From Streptomyces rishiriensis (GTDB taxonomy: Bacteria; Actinomycetota; Actinomycetes; Streptomycetales; Streptomycetaceae): a stretch of 64,000 nt of DNA. The stretch is taken from contig NZ_BEWA01000008.1 of the NCBI RefSeq assembly GCF_003112535.1, positions 186,001-250,000 of the forward strand. The letters run 5' to 3'. The notes under the pieces are model-generated. The model saw only the letters and a list, made by a program, of their open reading frames with translations, had not been told where the DNA came from and did not search any database. Below are positions 1-8,051 of this stretch, piece by piece. The first letter of the stretch is position 1, and the number at the start of each line of letters is the position of its first letter. The position numbers were made by a program, and so were the translations under genes.

Positions 1-1865
1 AGGGAGACGTCCGGGGCGGAGCCGTCGGCGTCCGGGGTGTGGGATGCGGCGTCCATCGTCTGGACGGTATGGGCGACGGGCACGGGCGCCTCGTCCGCGG
101 CCTCCGCCGACGGCGCCGGCTCCGGCTCCGGCTCCGGCTCCAGTTCCGGCTCTCCGGCGGCCTGCTGGGCGGCGTGATCGGCGAGGCGTTCCGCCTGCGG
201 CCCGGACTCGGCGGCGACGACGGTCGCAGCGTCCTCCGGCGTCACGGCGGGGGCGGGGGCGTCGGTCTCCGTCGTGGGGGCGGAGACCACGGGCTCCGGG
301 GCGGACTCGGGCGCGGAAACCTCGAAGACCTGCTCGGCGGGCGTCTCCTCCGCGGACGCCGCCGGCTCCGGCGCTTCAGGGTTCACGGCCTGCGGCGGCT
401 CGGGCGCCTGCACGGCCTCGGGCCCGGGGACGGGCTCGGGGGTCGGCTCAGGGGTGGTGGCGAGTCCGGGAGCGGGCGTCGCGGAGGGCGCGGGCTCCGA
501 CGGAACGTCGGCCACGGAGTCGGGTCCGGGGACGACGGCGGCGGTCGTGACCGCCTCGGTCTCCGGCGCCTCGGCCGCTTCGAAGGTCTGCGGACCCTGC
601 GCCGACGGGTCGGCGAGGGCCGCGACAGGCTGAGGCTCCTGGGACTCCTGTGGCTCCTGCTGCTGGGACTCCTGGGACTCCTCGGCGGGGTTCGGCGCCG
701 CCGTTCCACCCGCGTCGGCGACGGTCTGATCCGCGACGACCTGACCGGCCACGACGTCCTCAGCCACGGCAGGTTCGGCCACGACGTCCCCTGCCACCGC
801 CGGGACGGGCACGGCGGCGGAGGTCTCCGCCGGGACGGGCACGGTGGTCTCCGCCGCTGCCCCCTCGACCGCCTCCGTGGCGTCAACGACGTCCGCGGGG
901 ACGGGCTCGGCAGCCTCAGCGGGCTGGGCGGGCTCGGCGGCTTCGTGGGCGGCGGCGGACTGTCGGGCCGGGGCGGCCTCGGGACCTTCCACGGTCTCCG
1001 GCGCCTGCGCCGCTTCCACCGGCGGCTCGACGGCGGCCGGCGGAGCGTCCGCCGTCTGTTCGTCGGCCGGGTCCTCCTGGGCCTCCGCCATCATCGCGGC
1101 GCCGAGCAGCTCACCGGTGTCGACGATGCCGTATCCCCGGGTGACCCGGGGCTCCTGCGCGGCCTCGGACTCGGGCTCGTGGGCCTCCTGCGGGGCCGTC
1201 GCGGCGATCGCCTCGGTCGCGACGCGGGCCACCACGGCCTGGGCCGCGCCCACCGGCTCGGCCTGCTGCGTCTGCGCGACCGCAGCCGGAACAACCGTTT
1301 CCCCGGCCGTGCCCCCGGAAGCGACCTGTGCCGGGGCCGACGCCTGGACCGTCGCCTGGGCCGTGGCCTGGGCGACGCCCCAGGGAGACGCGCCCTGCGG
1401 CGGCATGTCCCTCAGGTGCTGTACGTCGAGGTACTCGGGGCCGGTCGTCGGCGGGCCGGGCTGACGCACCGGCACACCGGCCGGGCCGCGATCGGCGAGC
1501 GAGCGGACCGGACTGGCGGAGGCGTCGGGAATCGGGGGGCCGAGGTGCAGGGGGCGGCGCGGGGTCGCCTGCGGCGCGGACGGGCCGGGCAGGCGGACAC
1601 CGCTGAGGTCGACCGAACCGCTGTCGCGGCCGGCCGTCTCGTGCGGCCCCGGCTCGTGGACCGCTTCGACCACCGGTTCCGGCGCGGGCGGGGCCACCTC
1701 GTTGCCCCACGCGCTCTGGGCGCCCGGCAGCAGCAACAGGTCTTCGTCCTCGGCGGTGGTCTCGGAGAGGTAGGTGTACGCACCGTGCGCGGGGGCGCCC
1801 GGCTGCTCCACCATGCCTGCGCTCTCCGGCAGTCCCTCGCCCGGGACCTGGCCGGTGTCGGTCAT
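1..1865 (-). CDS. cobT: CobT-like protein, long low-complexity N-terminal part (3' end outside window)
   Basis: The first 621 codons of a gene that continues past base 1. The protein starts MTDTGQVPGEGLPESAGM and soon becomes Ala/Pro/Glu/Val-rich, with many APEP- and EPEP-like runs. No catalytic domain is reached inside the window. I recognise the opening residues as the start of the very long streptomycete nicotinate-nucleotide-dimethylbenzimidazole phosphoribosyltransferase, which makes alpha-ribazole phosphate for the lower ligand of cobalamin. The cobL gene just upstream on the same strand fits. The ATG at 1865 is preceded by GAGGGG at good spacing. The frame also stays open upstream to an ATG at 2009 and a GTG at 2072 that has a perfect GGAGGA, but codon use there is not Streptomyces-like. 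The family call rests on memory of the N-terminus and on context; the catalytic part must be read outside the window. Confidence 0.6.
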   Translation of the reverse strand, partial: MTDTGQVPGEGLPESAGMVEQPGAPAHGAYTYLSETTAEDEDLLLLPGAQSAWGNEVAPPAPEPVVEAVHEPGPHETAGRDSGSVDLSGVRLPGPSAPQATPRRPLHLGPPIPDASASPVRSLADRGPAGVPVRQPGPPTTGPEYLDVQHLRDMPPQGASPWGVAQATAQATVQASAPAQVASGGTAGETVVPAAVAQTQQAEPVGAAQAVVARVATEAIAATAPQEAHEPESEAAQEPRVTRGYGIVDTGELLGAAMMAEAQEDPADEQTADAPPAAVEPPVEAAQAPETVEGPEAAPARQSAAAHEAAEPAQPAEAAEPVPADVVDATEAVEGAAAETTVPVPAETSAAVPVPAVAGDVVAEPAVAEDVVAGQVVADQTVADAGGTAAPNPAEESQESQQQEPQESQEPQPVAALADPSAQGPQTFEAAEAPETEAVTTAAVVPGPDSVADVPSEPAPSATPAPGLATTPEPTPEPVPGPEAVQAPEPPQAVNPEAPEPAASAEETPAEQVFEVSAPESAPEPVVSAPTTETDAPAPAVTPEDAATVVAAESGPQAERLADHAAQQAAGEPELEPEPEPEPAPSAEAADEAPVPVAHTVQTMDAASHTPDADGSAPDVS

Positions 1866-2231
1866 GCGTACCCCTCGCCCATCGGTTAGTGCTTCTACGG
1901 CCGGCTCACCCGGAGCGGCGCACCGACCGCCCCGCAGTGAAGAACGAGCGTCCGTGCCCAGCGGCACGAACGACCCGCCCGAAAAAGCGACAAAGCCATT
2001 CAGTGGCATTGTCCCGGCCGCCGCCGCCTCGCGACAGCTTGATCGGCGAGGCTCCGCTGTGGACTGCGCCACGTTGCGCGTCCTCCGGTTCTGCCGTACC
2101 ACACACAGCCCAAAAGGGATGGGTTTTCCGGACATTGACCGACGAAGCGCCGGGCGACCGGAAGCGGTACGACGATCGGCCAGCCTACCGCGCGCGGTAC
2201 GACAACAGGATCACGGGGAGGGCCGACCCGG
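1866..2231 (-). other. cobL-cobT intergenic leader with alternative in-frame start at 2072
   Basis: This is 366 bases between the cobL stop and the chosen cobT start. On the minus strand a GTG at 2072-2070 follows GGAGGACGCGCAAC and is in frame, with no stop, through ATG 2009 to the cobT ATG at 1865 (69 extra codons). Those codons use ACA, CCT, CGA, TCA, TGT, AAT and TTT, unlike the strong G/C third positions of the body. The segment is therefore either a leader, a recently acquired extension or a non-coding leader that happens to be open. I looked for a cobalamin riboswitch (the AGYCMGgAgaCCkGCC-type B12 box) and did not find one. Confidence 0.4.
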
Positions 2232-3449
2232 TCACGGCCGGCGGTCGGCGAGAACCCCGGTGAGCAGGAACGCGACGCTCCGCTCCGTCTCCGTCCAGGC
2301 CCGCGTGTCGAGTTCGACGGACTGGACGAGGGCGCACTCGACGCCGTAGCCGTGCTCGGAGAGGTCACGGCCCACGAGTTCGGCGGCGTCGCGGGTCGCC
2401 GCGTGGGTGACGATGCGCTGCGGACGGCGGTCGACGACCGCGGAGACCACCGGCGCGCCCCCGCCGCCGACCCGGACGACGTCCGGTTCGGGCAGGTTCT
2501 CCAGGACGTGCGGCGCGCCGCCGTGGACGATCTGGAGCTGGACGCCGTGCCGGCGCGCGGCGGCGTCCGTGCGGGCGCAGGCCTCCAGGTCCCGGTCGAC
2601 GGCGATGACGGCGGCGCCCGCCCGGGCGGCCTCGGTCGCGAACGCTCCGCTGCCGCAGCCGATGTCCCAGACCAGGTCGCCCACGCGCGGGCCCAGCCGG
2701 GCCAGTTGGGCGGCACGCAGCAGCGGCGCCTCCCCCTCGCCGAGCCCGCCGCCGTACGCCTCGCCGGGCAGCGCCCAGCCACGCGGACCGGCGCCGGGGT
2801 CACGGCCCGCGATCCAGCCGCCCTCCCCGGAGACGACCGGACCGGTGGGGCCGCCGATGACGATGACGACGTTGGGGTCGCGCCAGATGTGGTCGGCGGC
2901 CTTGTCGGAGGTGACGACGCTGACCTGTTCGCGGTCGGTGCCGAGCTCCTCGCACACCACGAAGGTGCGGTGGACGCCCTCCATCAGCAGGCCGAGCTCG
3001 GCGGGACCGGCGCCCGGGGAGGTGAGGACGGCGACCTTGGTGTGGGCGCGGCACACGTTCACCGCGCGACGCAGGGTGCGCCGGTGTGCGACGACCACCT
3101 GGGCGTCGTCCCAGGGCATGCCGGCCCGGGCGAAGGCGGCGGCCACGGCGGAGACGGCGGGGACGACCTCGACCTCCAGGCCGAACTCGGGAGCGCGCAG
3201 GGCCCGTACGACGCCGAAGAAGCCGGGGTCGCCGTCGGCGACCACGACCGCGGTGCCGCGGTGGCCGGCGATGCGGGAGGCGGCGAGGGCGACGCTGCCG
3301 AGCCGGATGCGCTCCGCGGCGGGGGGCACCTCGGGGAGCGTCAGGTGGTGGGCGGCGCCGGCCACCAGGGTGGCGGCGCCCAGAGCGGAGCGGGCCGCGG
3401 CGGACAGCGGCGAACCGTCCCAGCCGATCACGGTGACGCGGTCGGCCAT
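2232..3449 (-). CDS. cobL: Precorrin-6Y C5,15-methyltransferase (decarboxylating)
   Basis: A 405-residue bifunctional enzyme of cobalamin (corrin ring) synthesis. The N-terminal ~200 residues are a CbiE-type tetrapyrrole methylase domain (MADRVTVIGWDGSPLS start, VVVADGDPGFFGVV loop). The C-terminal ~180 residues are a CbiT-type domain with the SAM-binding motif LVWDIGCGSGAFATEAAR. Together they methylate C5 and C15 and remove the ring C acetate. Length matches the fused CobL family. The ATG at 3449 has GGGGGAG ten bases upstream. It lies 5' of the cobT-like gene on the same strand with 366 bases between them, so they may be separately initiated. No B12-riboswitch consensus is visible upstream (3450-3536). 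Confidence 0.9.
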   Translation of the reverse strand: MADRVTVIGWDGSPLSAAARSALGAATLVAGAAHHLTLPEVPPAAERIRLGSVALAASRIAGHRGTAVVVADGDPGFFGVVRALRAPEFGLEVEVVPAVSAVAAAFARAGMPWDDAQVVVAHRRTLRRAVNVCRAHTKVAVLTSPGAGPAELGLLMEGVHRTFVVCEELGTDREQVSVVTSDKAADHIWRDPNVVIVIGGPTGPVVSGEGGWIAGRDPGAGPRGWALPGEAYGGGLGEGEAPLLRAAQLARLGPRVGDLVWDIGCGSGAFATEAARAGAAVIAVDRDLEACARTDAAARRHGVQLQIVHGGAPHVLENLPEPDVVRVGGGGAPVVSAVVDRRPQRIVTHAATRDAAELVGRDLSEHGYGVECALVQSVELDTRAWTETERSVAFLLTGVLADRRP

Positions 3450-3536
3450 CGTCGTCAGTCTCCCCCGGGTTCACGCAGGCAGCGGGCTCCGTGAGGGTAC
3501 CTGGTCGGAGTGTCCGGGGACGGCGGCGGTCCGGGG

Positions 3537-4175
3537 TCAGTTCCAGTCGGTGTACGAGGTGAAACCGCCGCTCTCCGCGAAGTGCTCCCCGCCGGCGTCC
3601 AGGTCCTCCGGGAGGAGGCTCCACACGATGTAGTCGGTGCGCACCTCGCTCCACCCGCCGCCCTCGGCGCGGACGCGCGCTATGCAGGCGCCGCGCAGCA
3701 CGCCCTCGCTGATGCATCCGATCTTCTGGGCGACCTGCTGGGAGGCGGTGTTGTCGGCGGCCGTGCGCAGTTCGATGCGTTCGAACTTCTGATCGGTCAA
3801 CAGCCACCGGGCGGTGGCCAGCGCCGCCTCGGAGGCGTAGCCCTCGCCGCGCGCCCAGGGGGCGATGATGTACGACAGCTCGGTGGAGCGGACGTGCCAG
3901 TTGGTCTTGGCGAGCTGGACGACGCCGACCAGGCGCTGGGTCAGGAACTCGGTGACGGCGAGGTCGAGGCCGCGGCCCGCGGCGCGTTCGGCGGGGGCGT
4001 ACTCGGTGATCCAGCGGCGGGCGGCCGCCTCGTCGTAGGGCTGCGGCACGGAGGTCCAGGCCGCGACCTGCTCGTCGTTCATCATGTCTGCCAGGGCGGG
4101 CACGTCGTCCTCGTCGAGGGGACGCAAGCCCAACCGCTCCGTGCTGATGGAGATGGTGGGGAAGGTGCTCGTCAT
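3537..4175 (-). CDS. GNAT-family N-acetyltransferase (RimJ/RimL-like)
   Basis: A 212-residue acetyltransferase of the ribosomal-protein N-acetyltransferase-like GNAT group (Acetyltransf_3 type). Visible signatures are the opening ISTERLGLRPLDEDDVPAL, the central strand ELSYIIAPWARGEGYASEA (acetyl-CoA loop region) and RIELRTAADNTASQQVAQKIG near the end. It transfers an acetyl group from acetyl-CoA to an amine; the substrate cannot be read from the sequence. The frame is open to 4259, but the ATG at 4175 (MTSTFPTISIS) has GGAG nine bases upstream and is the conserved-looking start. It is followed at 3' by cobL but separated by about 90 bases, and is not obviously linked to cobalamin. Confidence 0.8.
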   Translation of the reverse strand: MTSTFPTISISTERLGLRPLDEDDVPALADMMNDEQVAAWTSVPQPYDEAAARRWITEYAPAERAAGRGLDLAVTEFLTQRLVGVVQLAKTNWHVRSTELSYIIAPWARGEGYASEAALATARWLLTDQKFERIELRTAADNTASQQVAQKIGCISEGVLRGACIARVRAEGGGWSEVRTDYIVWSLLPEDLDAGGEHFAESGGFTSYTDWN

Positions 4176-4271
4176 GCGCCGCTCCGTAACCTTCGGGACC
4201 TCGTGAACCTGCCGACCCGTCAGGGCCCGCTGAACTGCCCAGCATGCAGCATGCGGCACGGAACCACACCA

Positions 4272-4304
4272 CGGGGTCCACGCCGGGTGAGGGCGCGGAC
4301 CCCG
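4272..4304 (-). terminator. Stem-loop downstream of metQ
   Basis: An inverted repeat CGGGGTCC (4272-4279) / GGACCCCG (4297-4304) with a 17-base loop sits about 25 bases beyond the metQ stop. There is no strong T-run, as is common in streptomycete terminators. It probably ends the metNIQ transcript. Confidence 0.5.
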
Positions 4305-4327
4305 GGTGCGGGCGTCATGGGTGAAGG

Positions 4328-5164
4328 TCAGAAGGCCGCGACGACGGCGCCGTCGTACTGGTCCGCGATGAACTTCTTGACCTCGGGCGAGGTGAGCAGC
4401 TTGGCGAGCTTCGTCACGCGCGGGTCGTCCTCGTGGCCCTTCTTCACGGCGAGGAAGTTGGCGTACGGGTTGCCCTTGGCGGACTCCGCGACCAGGGCGT
4501 CCCTGGCCGGGCTGAGCTTGGCCTCCAGCGCGTAGTTGCCGTTGATGACGGCCGCGTCGACGTCGCCGAGGGAGCGGGGCAGCTGGGCCGCCTCGAGCTC
4601 CTTGAACTTCAGGTTCCGGGGGTTGGACGCGACGTCCTTGGGGGTCGCGCCGTCACCGGCGGCGGGCTTGAGCCGGAGCAGGCCGTTGGCCTCCAGCAGC
4701 TTCAGCGCGCGGGCCTCGTTGGTGGTGTCGTTCGGCAGGGCGATCGTGGCGCCCCGCTTGAGGTCCGCGAGCTTCTTGACGCTCTTGGCATACAGGCCGA
4801 GCGGCTCCAGGTGCACCGTGGCGTTCGGCACGGCGACGATGTCGGTGCCGTTCTTCTTGTTGAAGTCGTCCAGGTACGGCTGGTGCTGGAAGTAGTTGGC
4901 GTCGACCTCGCCCTGCTGGACGGCCGTGTTGGGCGTCACGTAGTCCGTGAACTCCTTCACCTCAAGCTTGAGGCCGGCCTTCGCGGCGAGGTGGTCCTTG
5001 ACGTAGGTGAGGATCTCGCCCTGCGGGGTGGGGGTGGCGGCGACGGTGAGCGTGGCGTTCGGGTCGGCGCTGCCGGAGTCCTTGTCCGAGCCGCAGGCGC
5101 TGAGTCCGAGGGTGAGGGCTCCGGCGGCGAGGACGGCGGTGGTGATCTTGGCGGTGTTACGCAC
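4328..5164 (-). CDS. metQ: Methionine ABC transporter substrate-binding lipoprotein (NlpA/MetQ)
   Basis: A 278-residue extracytoplasmic binding lipoprotein. The N-terminus has a basic start, a hydrophobic stretch and a lipobox LSAC (Cys at about residue 24) followed by a flexible GSDKDSGSADP tether. The body shows NlpA hallmarks: EILTYVKDHL near the start, NYFQHQPYLDDFN and IALPNDTTNEARALKLLE. It captures methionine (L-, D- or sulfoxide forms in the family) and delivers it to MetI-MetN. It is the last gene of a metN-metI-metQ operon, 76 bases after metI. Translation starts at GTG 5164 with AGGAAAGG upstream. Substrate specificity is inferred from family and gene order. Confidence 0.9.
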   Translation of the reverse strand: MRNTAKITTAVLAAGALTLGLSACGSDKDSGSADPNATLTVAATPTPQGEILTYVKDHLAAKAGLKLEVKEFTDYVTPNTAVQQGEVDANYFQHQPYLDDFNKKNGTDIVAVPNATVHLEPLGLYAKSVKKLADLKRGATIALPNDTTNEARALKLLEANGLLRLKPAAGDGATPKDVASNPRNLKFKELEAAQLPRSLGDVDAAVINGNYALEAKLSPARDALVAESAKGNPYANFLAVKKGHEDDPRVTKLAKLLTSPEVKKFIADQYDGAVVAAF

Positions 5165-5240
5165 GAAAAGTGCCTTTCCTGAAGGGTGATGCGCCCCGCT
5201 TCGGGTGGTGCGGGGAGTCTCGGGAGCGGTCCAGGCGGGG

Positions 5241-5987
5241 TCAGGCGACCTTGCCGACGTCGGGGGCCGCCGGGTCCTTCGCCCTGAGCAGGCGCAGCTT
5301 CGGCCCGGGACCGGAGCGGCCGCCTCGGCGGTGCAGGGAGCGGGCCGCGTAGTCGCCGGCGAACTGGATGAGCGCGATGACGACGGCGAGGATCGCCACC
5401 GTGATCCACATCAGCTCGGTCTCGAAGCGCTGGTAGCCGTAGCGGATGGCGATGTCGCCGAGGCCGCCGGCGCCGACCGTGCCGGCCATGGCGGAGTAGC
5501 CGATGAGCGCGACGACCGTGGTGGTCGTGCCGGCGATGAGGGAGGGCAGGGACTCCGGGACGAGGACCTTGCGCACGATGGTCCAGGTGTTGCCGCCCAT
5601 GGCCTGCACGGCCTCCACGAGCCCGCCGTCCACTTCTCGGACGGCCGTCTCGACCAGGCGCGCGAAGAACGGGATGGCGCCGATCGCGAGCGGCACGATC
5701 GCGGCCTCGCGGCCGATGGTCGTCCCGGTGACGGTGCGCGTGAAGTTCATCAGCGCGACCATCAGGATGATGAAGGGCATCGAGCGGGCGATGTTCACGA
5801 CCTGCCCGATCACCTTGTTGGCGACGGTGTTCTGCAGCAGGCCGCCCCGGTCGGTCAGGACCAGCAGGACGCCGAGCGGCAGACCGCCGACGACGGCCAC
5901 GAGGGTGGACCAGCCGACCATGTAGAGCGTGTCCCAACAGGCCTGGGACAGCAGGGGCTGCATCTCGGACCAATCGGTTCCGCTCAC
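5241..5987 (-). CDS. metI: Methionine ABC transporter permease
   Basis: A 248-residue integral membrane permease with about five hydrophobic segments and the BPD_transp_1 loop region (GGLVEAVQAMGGNTWTIVRK and LPSLIAGTTTTVVALIGYSA). Family length is around 220-250 residues. It forms the membrane channel for MetQ-delivered methionine. Its ATG at 5987 overlaps the metN stop by four bases (ATGA), so translation is coupled to metN. The C-terminal tail after the last membrane segment is basic and proline-containing. Confidence 0.92.
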   Translation of the reverse strand: MSGTDWSEMQPLLSQACWDTLYMVGWSTLVAVVGGLPLGVLLVLTDRGGLLQNTVANKVIGQVVNIARSMPFIILMVALMNFTRTVTGTTIGREAAIVPLAIGAIPFFARLVETAVREVDGGLVEAVQAMGGNTWTIVRKVLVPESLPSLIAGTTTTVVALIGYSAMAGTVGAGGLGDIAIRYGYQRFETELMWITVAILAVVIALIQFAGDYAARSLHRRGGRSGPGPKLRLLRAKDPAAPDVGKVA

Positions 5988-7027
5988 TTGGCGCCCTCCT
6001 TCGGCAGCGCGGGCTGCGGGGCCGCGCGGTCCACGACGTCGATCTGCAGGCCCTGTTCGCGCAGGAAGCCGATGGGCACGACGTTGTCCTCGTAGCGGCC
6101 GGGCAGTTCGATGCGCATGCGGCCGATCTGGAGGCCGCCGACGGTGTCGATGGCGGCGCCGAGGATCGAGATGTCGATGTTGTAGGTGCGCGACAGCTGG
6201 GAGACGACGGGCTGGGTGGCGGCCTCGCCGTGGAAGGTGACGTCGACGACGGTGCGGTCGTCGCCCGTGGCCTCGCCGCCGACCGGGAAGAGCGCGGCGG
6301 CCAGTTCGGAGCCGGGGGTGGCGAGCAGCTCGCTGACCGTGCCGGACTCGACGACGCGGCCGCCGGCCATGAGCGCGGCGGAGTCGCAGACCGACTTCAC
6401 CACGTCCATCTCGTGGGTGATCAGCAGGACCGTCAGCCCCAGTTGCCGGTTGAGGTCGCGCAGGAGCTGGAGGATGGAGCGGGTGGTCTCCGGGTCGAGT
6501 GCGCTGGTGGCCTCGTCGGAGAGGAGCACCTTCGGGTCGCCGGCCAGGGCGCGGGCGATGCCGACGCGCTGCTTCTGACCGCCGGAGAGCTGGGCGGGGT
6601 AGGACTTGGCCTTGTCGGCGAGGCCGACCAGGTCGAGCAGCGCCAACGCCTTGCGGGAACGTTCCTTCCCTGAGCTGCCGAGGATCTCCAGGGGCAGCTC
6701 CACGTTGTCCTGCACGGTCCGCGTGGACAGCAGGTTGAAGTGCTGGAAGACCATGCCGATCCGGCTGCGCGCCTGTCGCAGCTCCCGGCCGGCGCGCGGT
6801 CCGCGTCCGGCGAGCGCGGTGAGGTCCTGCCCGTCGACGGTGACCGTGCCGGCGGTGGGGCGCTCCAGGAGGTTGATGCAGCGGATGAGCGAGGACTTGC
6901 CGGCGCCGGACTGGCCGATGACGCCGTACACCTCGCCTTCGCGCACGTGCAGGTCGACGCCGTCGAGGGCGGTGACCGCACGGCCGCGCGAGCGGTAGAC
7001 CTTGCTCAGGCCCGTGGTGGTGATCAC
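5984..7027 (-). CDS. metN: Methionine ABC transporter ATP-binding protein
   Basis: A 347-residue ATPase: Walker A GQSGAGKSSL, Q-loop MVFQHFNLL, signature LSGGQKQRVGIARAL, Walker B LLSDEATSALD, H-loop LLITHEMD. After the nucleotide domain comes a C-terminal NIL/ACT-like regulatory domain (from VVDVTFHGEAATQPVVSQL) typical of MetN, where methionine binding inhibits transport. The frame is open far upstream to 7273, but the GTG at 7027 (VITTTGLSKVYRSRG) is the natural family start. No clear Shine-Dalgarno precedes it, which leaves the exact start less certain. It is the first gene of metN-metI-metQ; a Met/Cys-rich leader peptide lies about 220 bases upstream. Confidence 0.9.
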   Translation of the reverse strand: MITTTGLSKVYRSRGRAVTALDGVDLHVREGEVYGVIGQSGAGKSSLIRCINLLERPTAGTVTVDGQDLTALAGRGPRAGRELRQARSRIGMVFQHFNLLSTRTVQDNVELPLEILGSSGKERSRKALALLDLVGLADKAKSYPAQLSGGQKQRVGIARALAGDPKVLLSDEATSALDPETTRSILQLLRDLNRQLGLTVLLITHEMDVVKSVCDSAALMAGGRVVESGTVSELLATPGSELAAALFPVGGEATGDDRTVVDVTFHGEAATQPVVSQLSRTYNIDISILGAAIDTVGGLQIGRMRIELPGRYEDNVVPIGFLREQGLQIDVVDRAAPQPALPKEGAK

Positions 7028-7245
7028 GTGGGGATATCCGTCACTGTCGAGTGCGCGGGCGTGGGTGGGCCCGGGCGCACGGGTGCAGGCTGTCAGGACG
7101 CGACACGGTTCTCGCCGTGGCGGGAGACCGGGGAGGAACCTGTGCGCGGGGCGCGGCTCAGATCGCGTACGGCGGGGATGCGGCGTACGGACCTGCCACG
7201 GCGGCTCGCTTCGGGGCGCGAGCTCGGGGGTGGTGCGGGGGCCCT

Positions 7246-7290
7246 CTAGAAGGCGCGCATTCGACACATACAACGAGCACCGGGCGTCAT
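7246..7290 (-). CDS. Putative Met/Cys-rich leader peptide of metNIQ
   Basis: A 14-codon reading frame, MTPGARCMCRMRAF, starting at ATG 7290 with GAGGCGACC just upstream and ending in TAG at 7246. The frame is also open to ATG 7332 and 7338 (28 or 30 codons). Five of the 14 residues are Met or Cys, clustered as CMCRM close to the stop. It lies about 220 bases upstream of the metN start on the same strand. Short Cys- or Met-rich leader peptides ahead of sulfur-amino-acid genes are known from actinobacteria as translation-coupled attenuators. The function here is inference; what I see is the frame, its codon content and its position. Confidence 0.45.
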   Translation of the reverse strand: MTPGARCMCRMRAF

Positions 7291-7337
7291 GGTCGCCTCG
7301 GTCGCATGGGTGCGGCTGCTCGTCGTGGTCATGAGCA

Positions 7338-7621
7338 TCAGTAAAGCAGACGTACGGTCCTGACCAAGACCTCGCTGTCCGGATGCTGGACAGCCGTGGA
7401 CAGTGCTGCGGCGCGTGTCAGCCGCGGGCGGAGATCCGCCCTCCCTCGTCGTCGACCTGCGCCGACGGGGGCGGGCAGGCCCTTCACCACCAGGCCGGCG
7501 TCCACTTCGCGGACCTGGCGGGTGGTGGCCGACGCCACGGCCGCCAGGCCGGGCGAGGGGGCACCCGGGCGTCGTGGGCGTCGAAGAGCCGGACCTGCGC
7601 GCGGATCGTCCGGGTCGTCAC
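7338..7621 (-). pseudogene. Possible frameshifted short gene upstream of metNIQ leader
   Basis: On the minus strand a GTG at 7621 (GGAGCC upstream) opens a G/C-third-position-rich frame (MTTRTIRAQVRLFDAHDARV) that loses codon bias near 7560. The bias resumes one frame over (VASATTRQVREVDAGLVV) down to about 7450. Joined by a one-base shift it would read as a single small protein. This could be a decayed gene, a sequencing slip, or chance. No family recognised. Confidence 0.2.
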
Positions 7622-7666
7622 GGCTCCGGCCGCGCGCCGGGCCGCGGGGCCGACGGCGAGGGGCTG

Positions 7667-7679
7667 ATTACGGCGTAAT
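7667..7679. promoter_or_regulatory. 13-bp perfect palindrome ATTACGGCGTAAT
   Basis: ATTACG-G-CGTAAT lies eleven bases upstream of the start of the small membrane gene at 7691. It is unusually A/T-rich for this genome, which is typical of a transcription-factor operator. The cognate regulator is unknown. Confidence 0.4.
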
Positions 7680-7690
7680 AAGGTCGCTGC

Positions 7691-8050
7691 ATGCTTGATG
7701 CCCTGACGCTGGCGACCGGCGTCGCCGCGTTGCTCCTCGCCGCCTGGTGCGGCTGGGCCGCCTACCGTGACCAGCCGACGAAGGACTGGCACTTCATCGG
7801 GATGGCCGTGGTCTCGCTGCTGGCCGTGGTCCAGCTGGTGGTCGGGATCGTGCAGCTGGCGAGGGGCGAGAAGCCGGAGCAGGGCACGACGATCTTCGTG
7901 GCCTATCTGCTGGGCGCGTTCGCGTGCGTGCCGACGGCGGGCTTCATGTCGCTGGCCGAGCGCACCCGCTGGGGCTCGGTGACGGTCGCCGCGGCCGGTG
8001 TGGTCCTCGCCGTGCTGGAAGTGCGGCTCTTCGACATCTGGGGAGGCTGA
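7691..8050 (+). CDS. Small integral membrane protein, four predicted TM segments
   Basis: A 119-residue protein dominated by hydrophobic stretches (ALTLATGVAALLLAAWCGWAA, WHFIGMAVVSLLAVVQLVVG, AYLLGAFACVPTAGFMSLA, VTVAAAGVVLAVLEVRLF), so about four membrane helices and little soluble sequence. I recognise no functional motif; similar unnamed membrane proteins are common in Streptomyces. It sits one base upstream of another small membrane gene (start 8052), which suggests the two are co-translated and may form a complex. An A/T-rich palindrome just upstream may control the pair. Confidence 0.75.
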   Translation: MLDALTLATGVAALLLAAWCGWAAYRDQPTKDWHFIGMAVVSLLAVVQLVVGIVQLARGEKPEQGTTIFVAYLLGAFACVPTAGFMSLAERTRWGSVTVAAAGVVLAVLEVRLFDIWGG

Positions 8051-8051
8051 G

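Noticed and set aside
39..1889. Long plus-strand reading frame opposite the cobT-like gene
   Set aside because: Arg/Gly/Leu-rich translation is the antisense of Pro/Ala/Glu codons; a high-GC shadow without family or ribosome binding site.
1866..2231. Cobalamin riboswitch upstream of cobT
   Set aside because: A GCCACTG string occurs near 2001-2008, but the B12 box and the surrounding conserved elements are missing.
7028..7340. SAM riboswitch upstream of metN
   Set aside because: The CTCAT...GATGAAGCC...GGCAACC pattern is absent; a Met/Cys leader peptide explains the region better.
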